Source of the DNA: Ruminococcus champanellensis 18P13 = JCM 17042
GTDB taxonomy: Bacteria; Bacillota; Clostridia; Oscillospirales; Ruminococcaceae
Direction of reading: 5' to 3'
Assembly: GCF_000210095.1 (NCBI RefSeq)
Contig: NC_021039.1
Coordinates: 1,640,107 to 1,704,106 of the forward strand
Length of the DNA: 64,000 nucleotides
The translations under genes and the position numbers were made by a program. How positions within the stretch are numbered: the first letter of the stretch is position 1; each line of letters opens with the position of its first letter. The notes under the pieces are model-generated. The model did no database searches. It was not told where the DNA came from and saw nothing but the letters and a program-made list of their open reading frames with translations. Shown one piece after another: positions 54,778-63,951 of this stretch.

Positions 54778-57700
54778 GTTCCGATTCCTCCTTTTCTTCG
54801 CCGGAGATCCGCTCCAGCATCTGTTCCTTTGCTGTTTTCTCATATGTGCGACAGGTCACATTGGGCACATTGCCGCAGATTTCCTTGCAGTCACAGTAGG
54901 CGCAGGGTGTTTTTTGCCCGATCACCAGCGGATCTGCCGGAATACGTCCCCCATACAGTTGCTCCGCCATGTCCGTCAGTACCTGTCTTGCATGCGTGCG
55001 CAGGTTGGCGAACTGCTCCCTTGTCAGGTATGCGGAGCCGCTGACAGATTTCAGCTTTGGTTCTCCCTCTCCCGGATCATCCTTTGCAAGCGTTGCTGGA
55101 ATGTAGATGCCTGCAAGATGCTCCTCCATGGCGGTCAGCACACTGCGTTCCTTGAGCATGACGCCGTTCATCAGATACTGTTGATTGATGTACTCCTCCA
55201 GCTGGGCATCCTCCTGGCTGCGGCTACGACCACAGGGCAGTCCCCCGGCAGGCACATACAGCACGCCGGCGGGCACTGCCCCACCGTATTTACCCTCCGG
55301 CTCGGTGATGGAAAACAGGTACAGCAGCATCTGCATGTCCACCCCATACAGCAGCTTTCCCAGGTCAAATTCCTTCTTCCCGGTTTTGTAGTCGATGACC
55401 CGGATATACCGGGTGCCGTTTTCCTCATATAGATCCACCCGGTCGATCTTGCCCCCTAAGATCAGTTGGATCCCGGAAGGAGTGGTAAGAGTTACCGGTA
55501 TGCTGCCGTCCTGCCGGGATAGCTTCAGCTCCATGGATACGGGGCGGAATGCGGATTGGGAAAGCTCCTGCTGTAAATGCCGGATCAGGGGCGGAATGCT
55601 TCCGGTGATGCGCCGATAGTTGCTTGCAAACCGGGCATCCTTGCCGAAGCTGCCTCCCATTGCCTGTTCCAGATACTGGGCTGCATACTGCTCCACCCGG
55701 GCAGTGACCTCCGCTTCGGTCAGTGCGTCAAAGCTTTCCTTATCCGGACAGCCGGTCAGCAACTGCTCCAGGCAGTAATGCACCAGATTGCCAGTTTCCA
55801 GCGGGTTGATTTCTTTTTTCTGATCTGCCCGGATGCCCAGCCCATAGTTCATGTAATACTGGAAGGGGCACAGGTTATAGGTCTCCAGCCGGGTGGCGGA
55901 CAAATACAGCCGGTCTCCGAATAGCTCCCGGATCCGTTCCGTGTGGGCGATCCGATGCTCCGGCGTCAATGCAAGGGTGTCCAGGGACGCCAGCCGGGGA
56001 CCGTACACCGGATCTGATTTCAGCGCTTCCCGGATGCTTGCACCCTCTGTTGTGTGCCGGTAAAAGCCCTGTACTGTCAGGTCGTAGGCGGCTCTCGGCG
56101 TGGCGGCATACATGCAGGGATCCTCCTGCTCGGCGATCCGGAGCATGGGGGCATCGAACATATCCCGGATCTGCTGGATCAGAGCAGATGGACTGCGGCT
56201 GCTGCCGGCAGCGTCTGACAGGGGATAAAACAAATACAGCCCATCAGAGGCGGAGGACAGGGTTTTATAGGCGATCAGCCGCTCGTCCCCGATCAGCTGC
56301 TCCGTAGAACGGGAAAGAAACAGCTCCCGTGCCTCCAGCTGCTGCTTGTCCGCATCGGTAAACAGCCCGGTGCTGTGAACCTGGCTGGGGAAGAAGCCTT
56401 CGCTGACCCCCAGTACAAACACATACTTGGGGGCATTCAGCCGGGCTGTTTCGGCGGACGCCACCAGTACCGCATCCAGAGACTGGGGGGGCGTACTGTA
56501 GCTGATCCGGCTCAGCAGCGCCTGCATCAGATCCCGGAACCGGGATGTGGGCAGCACCGCATCTCCCAGCACATTGCACAGTGCGTCCAGCACATCCGCC
56601 AGACTGCCCCACAGGGCTTTCAGGGCGGATGCCTCCGCTGTACAGCCAGCCTCCTGGTAATCCTGGGCGATGCCGCTGATGTTTTTCGGCACATTCATCC
56701 GGCAAAGGAACTGGTACAGATTTTTGCAGAGGGTTCGCACATTCTGTCCCCGGCATGCCTCACGCAGCTGCATGATCGGCTCCACCAGTTCCAGGCGCAG
56801 CGCCTCCAGGTCGCTGTTTTCCTCCAGTCCGGCGGTGAAAGGCTCCAGCCACATCATACCGTCCACGTTCCAGGTATAGCAGTAGGATTCCAACCGGGCA
56901 GTCCGTTCACAGGAGATGCCAAGCAGCCGGGTTTTTGCATACCGGAGCAGGGTCTCTGTCCGGGGACGTTTTTCGCTGATCAGCTCCAGTACCCCGGACA
57001 TGAGCTGCAGCAGGGCGGTATGCATGCAGGAGATTTTTCTGTCCAGGTGAAAGGGAATGGAATAGCGGATGCAGGCGGATTCCAGGATTCCTGCATACTC
57101 CTCCAGCTGGTGAGTGACAATGGCGATGTCCGCATAGCGCACCCCCTGCTCCCGGACAAGCTTTCGGATATGGGCACAGGCGCAGTCCGCTTCTGTATAG
57201 CAGTTTTTTGCCTCGAACACATGAATGTGCTCCGCCGTCGGCAGCTGGGTATGCACCGGCCGCAGAATGCTCCGGCTTATATGGGCAAGATCCGGGTAAC
57301 GGAATCGAAAAGGCTCCTTGCAAAGAAGAACTTCGTGTCCGGTGCCGTGCTTTTGCGCCAGTGCCAGCAGCCTCCGGTAGGTGGCGTTGGTAGCGTCAAA
57401 CACCGAGTAGGCAGGGGCTTCCGGATCCTCCGTCCGCAGGGTGATCCAGAGCTCCTTTGCCTGGGCAAACAGCACATCCAGGAATTCCATCTGATCGCCG
57501 GTAAAGCTTTCAAATTCATCCAGAAACAACAGAGCGCCTTTAAAATGCTCATTCCCGGCACAGAGGGCGGCTGCCTCTGTAATATCCGTCAGACTGTCCT
57601 TATAGCCCTTCTCCCGGAGCTGCCGGTCGTAATCCCCGTACAGCACCGCCAGATCCGCCGCCTTATCCCGGAGCCTGCCCTCCAGCCTTGCGGTCTGCTC

Positions 57701-58117
57701 CAGCAGTGCTTCCGGGGAGATGCTGCCTCGGCGCAGCTCCGTGATGGCCTTGGCGGCAGCATCCTGAAAGGCGGGCTTTTTTGCCTGTCGGTCAAAGTGG
57801 GAAAAGGCGCTGCTGTCGCTGAGTGCCCGGATGCTCTGATACAGCAGAATGGTCTTGGTCAGATCGTCCGCATATTCTCCGCTTCGCCCTCCATACTGCT
57901 GAAACAGTGCCCGGGCAAGGCTGGTGAAGCTGAGGGACTGGATGGCATTGAACGCCGTCGGTCCCAGTGCCTCGTACAGCTTTAAATCGTTGGTAAAGGA
58001 GTATTGCTCCGGCACCAGGGCATAGATCTGTTCCCCCTGTTCATAGGCTTTCCGGATCTGTCCGATCAGCCGGGTGGATTTTCCGCAGCCTGCGCCGCCG
58101 ATGATGAGATGCAGCAT
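54770..58117 (-). CDS. addB: ATP-dependent nuclease subunit B
   Basis: 1115 residues. Starts MLHLIIGGAGCGKSTRLIGQ (P-loop); helicase-like body; C-terminal nuclease with RVIDYKTGKKEF near 880; a cysteine cluster CAYCDCKEIC at the end for the 4Fe-4S cluster that staples the nuclease domain. AddB makes the second nuclease and Chi-recognising subunit. The gene is first in a two-gene unit with addA, with a promoter at 58161-58189. Confidence 0.97.
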   Translation of the reverse strand: MLHLIIGGAGCGKSTRLIGQIRKAYEQGEQIYALVPEQYSFTNDLKLYEALGPTAFNAIQSLSFTSLARALFQQYGGRSGEYADDLTKTILLYQSIRALSDSSAFSHFDRQAKKPAFQDAAAKAITELRRGSISPEALLEQTARLEGRLRDKAADLAVLYGDYDRQLREKGYKDSLTDITEAAALCAGNEHFKGALLFLDEFESFTGDQMEFLDVLFAQAKELWITLRTEDPEAPAYSVFDATNATYRRLLALAQKHGTGHEVLLCKEPFRFRYPDLAHISRSILRPVHTQLPTAEHIHVFEAKNCYTEADCACAHIRKLVREQGVRYADIAIVTHQLEEYAGILESACIRYSIPFHLDRKISCMHTALLQLMSGVLELISEKRPRTETLLRYAKTRLLGISCERTARLESYCYTWNVDGMMWLEPFTAGLEENSDLEALRLELVEPIMQLREACRGQNVRTLCKNLYQFLCRMNVPKNISGIAQDYQEAGCTAEASALKALWGSLADVLDALCNVLGDAVLPTSRFRDLMQALLSRISYSTPPQSLDAVLVASAETARLNAPKYVFVLGVSEGFFPSQVHSTGLFTDADKQQLEARELFLSRSTEQLIGDERLIAYKTLSSASDGLYLFYPLSDAAGSSRSPSALIQQIRDMFDAPMLRIAEQEDPCMYAATPRAAYDLTVQGFYRHTTEGASIREALKSDPVYGPRLASLDTLALTPEHRIAHTERIRELFGDRLYLSATRLETYNLCPFQYYMNYGLGIRADQKKEINPLETGNLVHYCLEQLLTGCPDKESFDALTEAEVTARVEQYAAQYLEQAMGGSFGKDARFASNYRRITGSIPPLIRHLQQELSQSAFRPVSMELKLSRQDGSIPVTLTTPSGIQLILGGKIDRVDLYEENGTRYIRVIDYKTGKKEFDLGKLLYGVDMQMLLYLFSITEPEGKYGGAVPAGVLYVPAGGLPCGRSRSQEDAQLEEYINQQYLMNGVMLKERSVLTAMEEHLAGIYIPATLAKDDPGEGEPKLKSVSGSAYLTREQFANLRTHARQVLTDMAEQLYGGRIPADPLVIGQKTPCAYCDCKEICGNVPNVTCRTYEKTAKEQMLERISGEEKEESEHA

Positions 58118-58160
58118 AGTAGCCTCCTTTAGGGGTGTTGTTCTTTCACATACATATCAA

Positions 58161-58189
58161 ATCATACCATGTTCAGTAAAAAAAGTCAA
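58161..58189 (-). promoter_or_regulatory. Promoter of addBA
   Basis: Minus strand TTGACT (58189-58184), 17 bases, TATGAT (58166-58161). Confidence 0.8.
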
Positions 58190-58264
58190 TCTGCCCGCAT
58201 GCCGGATGTGAGAAATGTGTTCTGAAAAATATGCAATCTGCCATAAAAAGAGCAGGATTGTTCA

Positions 58265-58293
58265 TTGAAGTTGTGACTTTTCTTTGGTATGAT
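58265..58293 (+). promoter_or_regulatory. Promoter of the pectate lyase gene
   Basis: TTGAAG (58265-58270), 17 bases, TATGAT (58288-58293). The remaining part of the 306-base gap to the start holds an untranslated leader of about 125 bases with no motif that I recognise. Confidence 0.7.
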
Positions 58294-58424
58294 ACATATG
58301 ACAGCACTGTATAAAATAAAGCAGCCAGGTTGGCTTTGTGCGGTGTTGCCATATATCAAAACAAGGCGGCTGTACCAGACATGCAGGCGGATCGGGACAG
58401 TTGCCAATCAGGGGGAGTATATAC

Positions 58425-61112
58425 ATGAACCAACACAAACGCATAACCAGTGTGCTTCTGGCTGCTGCAATGACAGCAGGGCTTTTTGTACAGCCCGGCA
58501 CGTTGTCCGGCACAGCGGAAGCCGCAGATGCATCCTATCCGGTGCAGGAATTCCGCATGGGTGTCAGCGACACGGACCGGAACATCAATCTGCATTCCGG
58601 TGAAACCGGCGATTACCTCAGCACCCAGACTCAGAACGGCACTGCCGCAGAAAAGTGGTATCTACATTATGTCAGTGCCGGGGTCTATGAGATCGTCAGC
58701 GCGCAGACCGGCTGCATCATCACCAACGAGAATGGCTTGGCGGTCATGTCGCCGGATACGGACGGGGCAAATCAGCGCTGGAAGATTGTGCCTATAGAGC
58801 AGGATTTTGAGGGCTATGACCTGTACTACAAAATCGTCAGCAACGCAGATAACGGTGCAGCACTTACCTTCCGGGACGGCAGCAACTCCATTGGCGTGGA
58901 ATCCTACACCGGTGCGGATGCACAAAAGTTCCGGCTGGATCTGAACGGACTGGAGGGCTTTGCCGCTGTCAGTAAGGTGAACGGTAAGCTGAAGGCAGGT
59001 ACCATTGGCGGCTTGCTGGGGGAAACCGTGATTGTGAAAACGGCAGCGGATCTGGTCAGTGCGCTGGACAGCACGGAGCCGAAAACCGTGGTGATCGGGG
59101 CGGATATTGACCTGGGCAGCCAGGACAAAACCAAGCAGCGCATCCGGGACGATAAAACCATTGTCGGCTCCTTTGACAGCAATACGATCTATGACAGCCA
59201 GCTGCGCAACGATGACTTCTATGGGGCGGACGACCGTCCCAGCCAGAATATCGTGATCCGCAATGTGAACTGGGTAGCAAGAACCCTGAACAACAACGGC
59301 AGCGGTGTGATCCTGCTGCAATTTTACGGGGTACGAAACCTGTGGTTGGATCACAACAGCTTCAGCGCCACCTTTGGTCAGAATAAGGACAACGAGGTGG
59401 GAAAGTTCGTGTGGATCAATACCCCGGCGGCAAACTGGTCGGATGGCAAATACAACGGCTACAACCCGGATTACATCACCGCCTCCTATAACTACTTCAA
59501 GAACCGGTACTGGACCTTTGCCTTCGGCTCTCAGAATAAGGATACCTCCCGGCTGCATACCACACTGATGTACAACAAGTGGGAGCAGTGCTCCAGACGC
59601 TGTCCCCAGTATTCCAATGGTTATGATCACAACTACAACAACTATCACACGGTTACGGATGGCAGCAACTCCAACAAGTCCTCCCAGGTGATCGGAGGGG
59701 AAGGCTCCCGGGTGGTCAACGAAAACTGCCGGTTTGAGGGATATGCGGGCAACGAGCTGGATCCGGACAGGAACAGTGCCATTTCCTTTACGGAAAGCGG
59801 ATCCTACACTTCTGACAGTCCTTCCGGCACGCCTTCCGCAGTCAGCTTCAAGAATCTGGGCAGTGCCTGGACGGTGACGGACTGCTACAGCTATTCTCTG
59901 ATCGCCGCATACAACACAAAGGGCACGGATGTAAAAGCATTCTGCAATGCATATTCCGGCTGCTTCAGCAGCAGCCAGCAGATCAAGTACATTACAGACA
60001 GTGATATGAGCAGCTTTGTTGAGAAAGCATGCAAAAGCGGTTTTCTCCGTTCTGTGAATGTGGGAAATGATCCGGTAGGCTCTCTGAAAACCGGCGCAGA
60101 AATGGATACTGCCCACAGCTTCGTGATCCGGAACACAGGCAGTCAGCTGTATCTGTCCGATGGGATCCAGACGGCGGAGGAGACCCTGTTCCGGTTCCAG
60201 ACTGACCAGGATGGCTACTACCGGATCTTTGACGCTGAGCTGAAATCCTGTCTCTGGGTGACGGATAACAGCAAGGACAATGCAGCGATCGTCCGTCTGC
60301 ATACCTATACCGGAGATGAGGGAGAGCTGTTCAAATTTGTGGAGCAGGCAGACGGTACCTATACCATCGTCAGCAAGCTGACCCGGGATGCCTCCTGTCT
60401 GGGCGTGGCTGCCGGATCTCTGGAGACAGGGGCGCAGGTAGTCCAGTGGAGCTGTGACGAAACGCCCTCCCAGAGCTGGGAGGTTTCTATCCGCATCCAG
60501 CCGCTGACCGGTGTGCTGATGGACGCAGCCGTTCTGGATACTGCCTATGACAGTAGCTGGAGCCTGGAGCAGGCGCTGCAGACCGGGAGTCTGGTGTACG
60601 GAGACCGGGACGTGACCTACGGGGAGATCCCCGCAACGCTGCAGGGTGCGGAGTATCTGCGGCCTGCATGCGATTCCAAGAACATACAGGGGGATCTGGT
60701 ACAAATCACTGCAAAGGCGGATCTGGTGCTGTACGCTGCACTGGATACCCGGGTGGAGCAGCTGCCCCAGTGGCTGGAGGGCTGGACAAAAACGGAGCAG
60801 GTGCTGGACAACAGTAAGCAAGTCATCTATGCACTGTGCTGCCGGACTGTGCAGACCGGGGAAACAGTGACCCTTGGCTCCAACGGTCAGGTGCAGGGCT
60901 GTGTGCAGTATACGGTGTTTGCAGTGCAGCAAGGGCTTTCCGGAGATGTAAACGGAGACGGACAATGCACCGCTGCGGATGCAGTGATGCTGCAAAAATT
61001 CCTGATCCGGGCAGGCGGTCTGACCAACCCTACGGCGGCGGATCTTTCCGGGGATAGCGTCATCAACGGTATGGATCTTGTATTGCTCAAGCGACAGCTT
61101 CTCGTGAAATAA
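58425..61112 (+). CDS. Dockerin-bearing PL1 pectate lyase with two ricin-like modules
   Basis: 895 residues, secreted. Signal peptide about 1-37; ricin-B/CBM13-like module about 48-175 (NINLHSGETGDYLSTQTQNG); PL1 beta-helix about 190-510 with NLWLDHNSFS (vWiDH motif near 305) and the histidine region YNNYHTVTDGSN; second ricin-like module about 564-688; a further segment of unknown type about 690-835; dockerin about 838-894 (GDVNGDGQCTAADAVMLQKF and ADLSGDSVINGMDLVLLKR). Pectate lyases cleave homogalacturonan by beta-elimination with calcium. GGGGGAG lies before ATG 58425. Confidence 0.92.
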   Translation: MNQHKRITSVLLAAAMTAGLFVQPGTLSGTAEAADASYPVQEFRMGVSDTDRNINLHSGETGDYLSTQTQNGTAAEKWYLHYVSAGVYEIVSAQTGCIITNENGLAVMSPDTDGANQRWKIVPIEQDFEGYDLYYKIVSNADNGAALTFRDGSNSIGVESYTGADAQKFRLDLNGLEGFAAVSKVNGKLKAGTIGGLLGETVIVKTAADLVSALDSTEPKTVVIGADIDLGSQDKTKQRIRDDKTIVGSFDSNTIYDSQLRNDDFYGADDRPSQNIVIRNVNWVARTLNNNGSGVILLQFYGVRNLWLDHNSFSATFGQNKDNEVGKFVWINTPAANWSDGKYNGYNPDYITASYNYFKNRYWTFAFGSQNKDTSRLHTTLMYNKWEQCSRRCPQYSNGYDHNYNNYHTVTDGSNSNKSSQVIGGEGSRVVNENCRFEGYAGNELDPDRNSAISFTESGSYTSDSPSGTPSAVSFKNLGSAWTVTDCYSYSLIAAYNTKGTDVKAFCNAYSGCFSSSQQIKYITDSDMSSFVEKACKSGFLRSVNVGNDPVGSLKTGAEMDTAHSFVIRNTGSQLYLSDGIQTAEETLFRFQTDQDGYYRIFDAELKSCLWVTDNSKDNAAIVRLHTYTGDEGELFKFVEQADGTYTIVSKLTRDASCLGVAAGSLETGAQVVQWSCDETPSQSWEVSIRIQPLTGVLMDAAVLDTAYDSSWSLEQALQTGSLVYGDRDVTYGEIPATLQGAEYLRPACDSKNIQGDLVQITAKADLVLYAALDTRVEQLPQWLEGWTKTEQVLDNSKQVIYALCCRTVQTGETVTLGSNGQVQGCVQYTVFAVQQGLSGDVNGDGQCTAADAVMLQKFLIRAGGLTNPTAADLSGDSVINGMDLVLLKRQLLVK

Positions 61113-61131
61113 AAGTGCAGAGAGAAAACCT

Positions 61132-61171
61132 TGCCCTGTCATGGCTTTGACTATGGCGGGGCATTGCTTTT
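61132..61171 (+). terminator. Rho-independent terminator after the lyase gene
   Basis: 11-bp stem TGCCCTGTCAT / ATGGCGGGGCA with two G-U pairs, 10-base loop, then TTGCTTTTTC. Confidence 0.88.
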
Positions 61172-61271
61172 TCACAGTCCGGTATGTACGAAATGTGTTT
61201 TAACATACATAATACTCCCTGCTGTTATCAATTTTTTTTGTGAAAAACGACTGCTATATTTGTTTTTTCTA

Positions 61272-61300
61272 TTGTCAAATCTCGAAGGATATGCTATAAT
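61272..61300 (+). promoter_or_regulatory. Promoter of the Sel1/DUF1963 unit
   Basis: TTGTCA (61272-61277), 17 bases, consensus TATAAT (61295-61300). The stretch 61113-61404 otherwise holds only the terminator above and an AT-rich leader. Confidence 0.82.
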
Positions 61301-61404
61301 AAATGTGTGCAAGATAAATGCCTTGCAGATTCGTATACAACAACCGTGGGGCAGCATAGATGCCGTGTCCGGGTACAGTTGTATTGCCGAAAAGGAGGAT
61401 GCAT

Positions 61405-61815
61405 ATGGGTCTGTTTTCTTTCAGAAGAAAAAAACAATCCCCGGAGGAGCAAGCTGAGATGCTTTACACCGAGGGGATGACGTTGATCGCAAATAATATG
61501 TGGGATGCGGCATACAATTCCATCCGGCAGGCGGCTGATCTGGGACATCGGGGTGCCATAGGGCAGCTTGCCATGATGCATATATTTGGCCAGGGCTGTG
61601 AGCAGGATCCGGAAACAGGGCTGACGCTTTTGCATCGGGCAGTGGAGCTTGGAAATCTGTATGCCTGCTATGCCTTTTCCGTACTGTACGATCATGGGGT
61701 GCCCGGTGTTACTGCACAGGAGGCGGAAGCCATGTGTGCTCTGGCGGCAAATGCAGGTATGGAGGAAGCGGCTGCACGAATGGAGCAGGGGTTTGATATG
61801 GAGGGATCGGCATGA
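61405..61815 (+). CDS. Sel1-like repeat protein
   Basis: 136 residues. A basic start (MGLFSFRRKKQS) and two to three Sel1-like repeats such as AAYNSIRQAADLGHRGAIGQ and GLTLLHRAVELGNLYACYAF. Sel1 repeats are helical pairs used for protein contacts. AGGAGG lies six bases before ATG 61405; ATG 61399 is too close to it. Function unknown. It is coupled by ATGA overlap to the DUF1963 gene. Confidence 0.85.
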   Translation: MGLFSFRRKKQSPEEQAEMLYTEGMTLIANNMWDAAYNSIRQAADLGHRGAIGQLAMMHIFGQGCEQDPETGLTLLHRAVELGNLYACYAFSVLYDHGVPGVTAQEAEAMCALAANAGMEEAAARMEQGFDMEGSA

Positions 61816-62687
61816 GGCTGAGAATTGTAGAGGAACTCTGGGGCATTGACCGCAGAACGGGAAAGCGCAGCGTCAACACTACGGATAACCGGGTCTTTCC
61901 GGTAGTTGCCGGGCCGGAGCTTCTGGAAATGCCAAAGGGCGGCTGCCGGTTTACCATTGATGCTGTGGATGCATCGGGTATTACAGTTACAGTGCATTGC
62001 CGGAACCAGGCGGCAAGCCGCAGTTGGGTGATTCCGGCGGGGGAAAGCCGCTTCTACCTGCCTCATTCTATGGATGGCGGATACCGCTACCGGCTGTTTT
62101 ATGAGGATGAAACAGCGCCGAACTACTATGCCATTGGCATGCAGGTGGAAAAGGCGGAGGGAGAGTATGATCCGGCACAGAGCAAGTTTTTCGGTGCACC
62201 GGTGATTCCTAGTGCTTGGAAGGATCGCTTTCACGATGACATTGTATTTTTTGCGCAGATCCGTCTGTCGGAGCTTGCCCACCTGGATCCGGAAAACCGA
62301 TTGCCCCACACCGGGTATCTGTACTTCTTCCTGGATGCGGAGATGTATCCTTCGGATCAGATGGATATGTGGGTGGAGTATTACCCGGGAGAGCCGGATA
62401 TGATTGTGGATGATTTCAACGAAGCATCCCCCATTCCCCAGGGGCTGAACCAGGACTGGCTGATTACCTTCCATGCCGCCGTGCCGGGACAGGATGGCAC
62501 CAAGCTGCTTGGAGTGCCGTCAGATCCGGATGTACCTGCGGAAGGGGCAGGGCTTTTGCTGCAGTATGACCCCCTGGATTTTGAGGGAGTCCCCTTTCTG
62601 TCCAATCTGGACGGCTATGCGTATGTATTTTTCGGCTCTGACGCCACAGACTATGACGCTGTTACCTACCGGGTAGTCAGATCATAA
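61812..62687 (+). CDS. DUF1963 (YwqG-like) protein
   Basis: 291 residues. FFAQIRLSELAHLDPENRLP, then GYLYFFLDAEMYPSD and LLLQYDPLDFEGVPFL are the YwqG/DUF1963 pattern; the first 130 residues are a further domain that I do not recognise. DUF1963 members occur among immunity and regulatory-type genes, with unknown activity. It overlaps the Sel1 gene and precedes the next unknown by 10 bases. Confidence 0.85.
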   Translation: MRLRIVEELWGIDRRTGKRSVNTTDNRVFPVVAGPELLEMPKGGCRFTIDAVDASGITVTVHCRNQAASRSWVIPAGESRFYLPHSMDGGYRYRLFYEDETAPNYYAIGMQVEKAEGEYDPAQSKFFGAPVIPSAWKDRFHDDIVFFAQIRLSELAHLDPENRLPHTGYLYFFLDAEMYPSDQMDMWVEYYPGEPDMIVDDFNEASPIPQGLNQDWLITFHAAVPGQDGTKLLGVPSDPDVPAEGAGLLLQYDPLDFEGVPFLSNLDGYAYVFFGSDATDYDAVTYRVVRS

Positions 62688-62697
62688 GGAGGTCAAT

Positions 62698-63357
62698 ATG
62701 GCATACACAGAACAGGAAGCAGCACGGCTGATTGCACTGATCCAGAGTGTGGAATCCCACAAGGAGCATCCGTATGCAGCCCCCACTTACCGGGATACAC
62801 CGGCTTTGCAGGAATTGGATGCAATGGTGCATGGGAAGCTGGAAGCAGAGCCGGAACGGGATCAGGATACCTTGGAGGACAGCATTATAGTGCTCCGGTT
62901 TTTGTCGGAATCCTACATGAAACAGTGGAAGATCCGTTATGCCCAGCACAGGTACAAGGAACTGCTGGAGCTGGAGACGGAACTGTACAGCCGTTTTGAC
63001 ATCCGGGACGAGAATTGCGGACAGGATTATCATCAGGCGCTTGCTGCACGGAATATCTATCAGAAGGATCCCTGTCCGGATCTGTCAGCGCTTGTGGCGG
63101 ACATGCTGCCGGATGCTGTACGGCAGCAAACGGAGCAGCAGGTATTTCAGCAGTATCCCGGACTGAAGCATGATCCGGTGGAACTGACGGATGCATACTT
63201 GTCAGTTATTGATGAGGTTGAGCGCCGGATAGCAGAAGCGGATCCGGCACCGGTACACCCTATGGAGCGATCCATCCGTCGGGCAGAACTGCTCCGGGAG
63301 TATGGGGTGATCTGGCAGAGCGAGATTCAGCTGAATCCCCGGGTGCATTTTGATTAA
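62698..63357 (+). CDS. Hypothetical helical protein
   Basis: 219 residues, acidic, no signal peptide and no family recognised. Long helices such as QDTLEDSIIVLRFLSESYMK and QHRYKELLELETELYSRFD suggest an all-alpha, possibly TPR-like fold. AAGGAGGTCAAT precedes ATG 62698. It follows the DUF1963 gene and belongs to the same unit by spacing. Confidence 0.78.
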   Translation: MAYTEQEAARLIALIQSVESHKEHPYAAPTYRDTPALQELDAMVHGKLEAEPERDQDTLEDSIIVLRFLSESYMKQWKIRYAQHRYKELLELETELYSRFDIRDENCGQDYHQALAARNIYQKDPCPDLSALVADMLPDAVRQQTEQQVFQQYPGLKHDPVELTDAYLSVIDEVERRIAEADPAPVHPMERSIRRAELLREYGVIWQSEIQLNPRVHFD

Positions 63358-63371
63358 GGCGGCGCCGGAGC

Positions 63372-63554
63372 TTATACTTCCGGCTGTGTGGTATTTTCCG
63401 CCGTGTGTGCCAAAGCATATTCCAAGCACTGGATCACGATCTTGTTGACAGATGTATTGTATTTGCCAGCCAGTTGTTCCAGCTGGTCAGCAATCTCTAC
63501 GGGGATACGGAACGTTTTGTTGACGGTTTCAAATCCTTTTTCAAATTCCAGCAT
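63372..63554 (-). CDS. Small ribbon-helix-helix type protein
   Basis: 60 residues. The VNKTFRIPVEIADQLEQLA strand-helix and KYNTSVNKIVIQCLEYAL helix match a ribbon-helix-helix DNA-binding fold. Such proteins are often antitoxin or repressor components. I chose ATG 63554, which has GAGGTG at six bases; a GTG nine bases upstream is also in frame. No toxin gene is seen next to it. Repeats of GCAAA lie upstream (63609-63641). Confidence 0.75.
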   Translation of the reverse strand: MLEFEKGFETVNKTFRIPVEIADQLEQLAGKYNTSVNKIVIQCLEYALAHTAENTTQPEV

Positions 63555-63608
63555 ATTTTGCACCTCGCTTTATCTTCTATTATGCACGATATACAGTGAA
63601 AAATATAC

Positions 63609-63641
63609 ACGCAAAACATCTTGCAAACAGCTTGCAAAGAA
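63609..63641. promoter_or_regulatory. Possible operator: three spaced GCAAA repeats
   Basis: ACGCAAAACAT, CTTGCAAACAG and CTTGCAAAGAA follow one another at 11 to 12 base intervals, upstream of the ribbon-helix-helix gene (minus) and of the Sel1-like gene at 63710 (plus). The spacing near one helical turn suits a ribbon-helix-helix repressor. Confidence 0.5.
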
Positions 63642-63709
63642 ATGTCGCATCGGCGGCGACCCCATCATTTGGAGGATATGGTACGATAACATCAGAAGGA
63701 GGCGCTGGT

Positions 63710-63940
63710 ATGCATAAAACAAAAAAGCTAAGAAAATGCATCAAATGGGCAAAGCAGGGGGATCCCGGCGCCCAGTATCGGCTGGGTATCCGTTTCCAGC
63801 TGGGGAAGGACTGCCCGAAGGATCTGCATCAGGCAGCCATATGGATCCGGATGGCAGCGGAAGCCGGATATCCGCTGGCAGTGGTGTGGATGCAGGATTA
63901 CGGATTTGACGACAGTGCCCTGTTGCAGGCGTTGACTTAA
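63710..63940 (+). CDS. Small Sel1-like repeat protein
   Basis: 76 residues. Basic start (MHKTKKLRKCIKWAKQ), then GDPGAQYRLGIRFQLGKDCP and LHQAAIWIRMAAEAGYPLAV, one to two Sel1-like repeats. GAAGGAGG lies before ATG 63710. An in-frame ATG at 63596 would fuse the upstream repeats into the protein and has no ribosome site. A zinc-ribbon gene follows 11 bases later. Confidence 0.82.
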   Translation: MHKTKKLRKCIKWAKQGDPGAQYRLGIRFQLGKDCPKDLHQAAIWIRMAAEAGYPLAVVWMQDYGFDDSALLQALT

Positions 63941-63951
63941 AGGAGGCGTCT

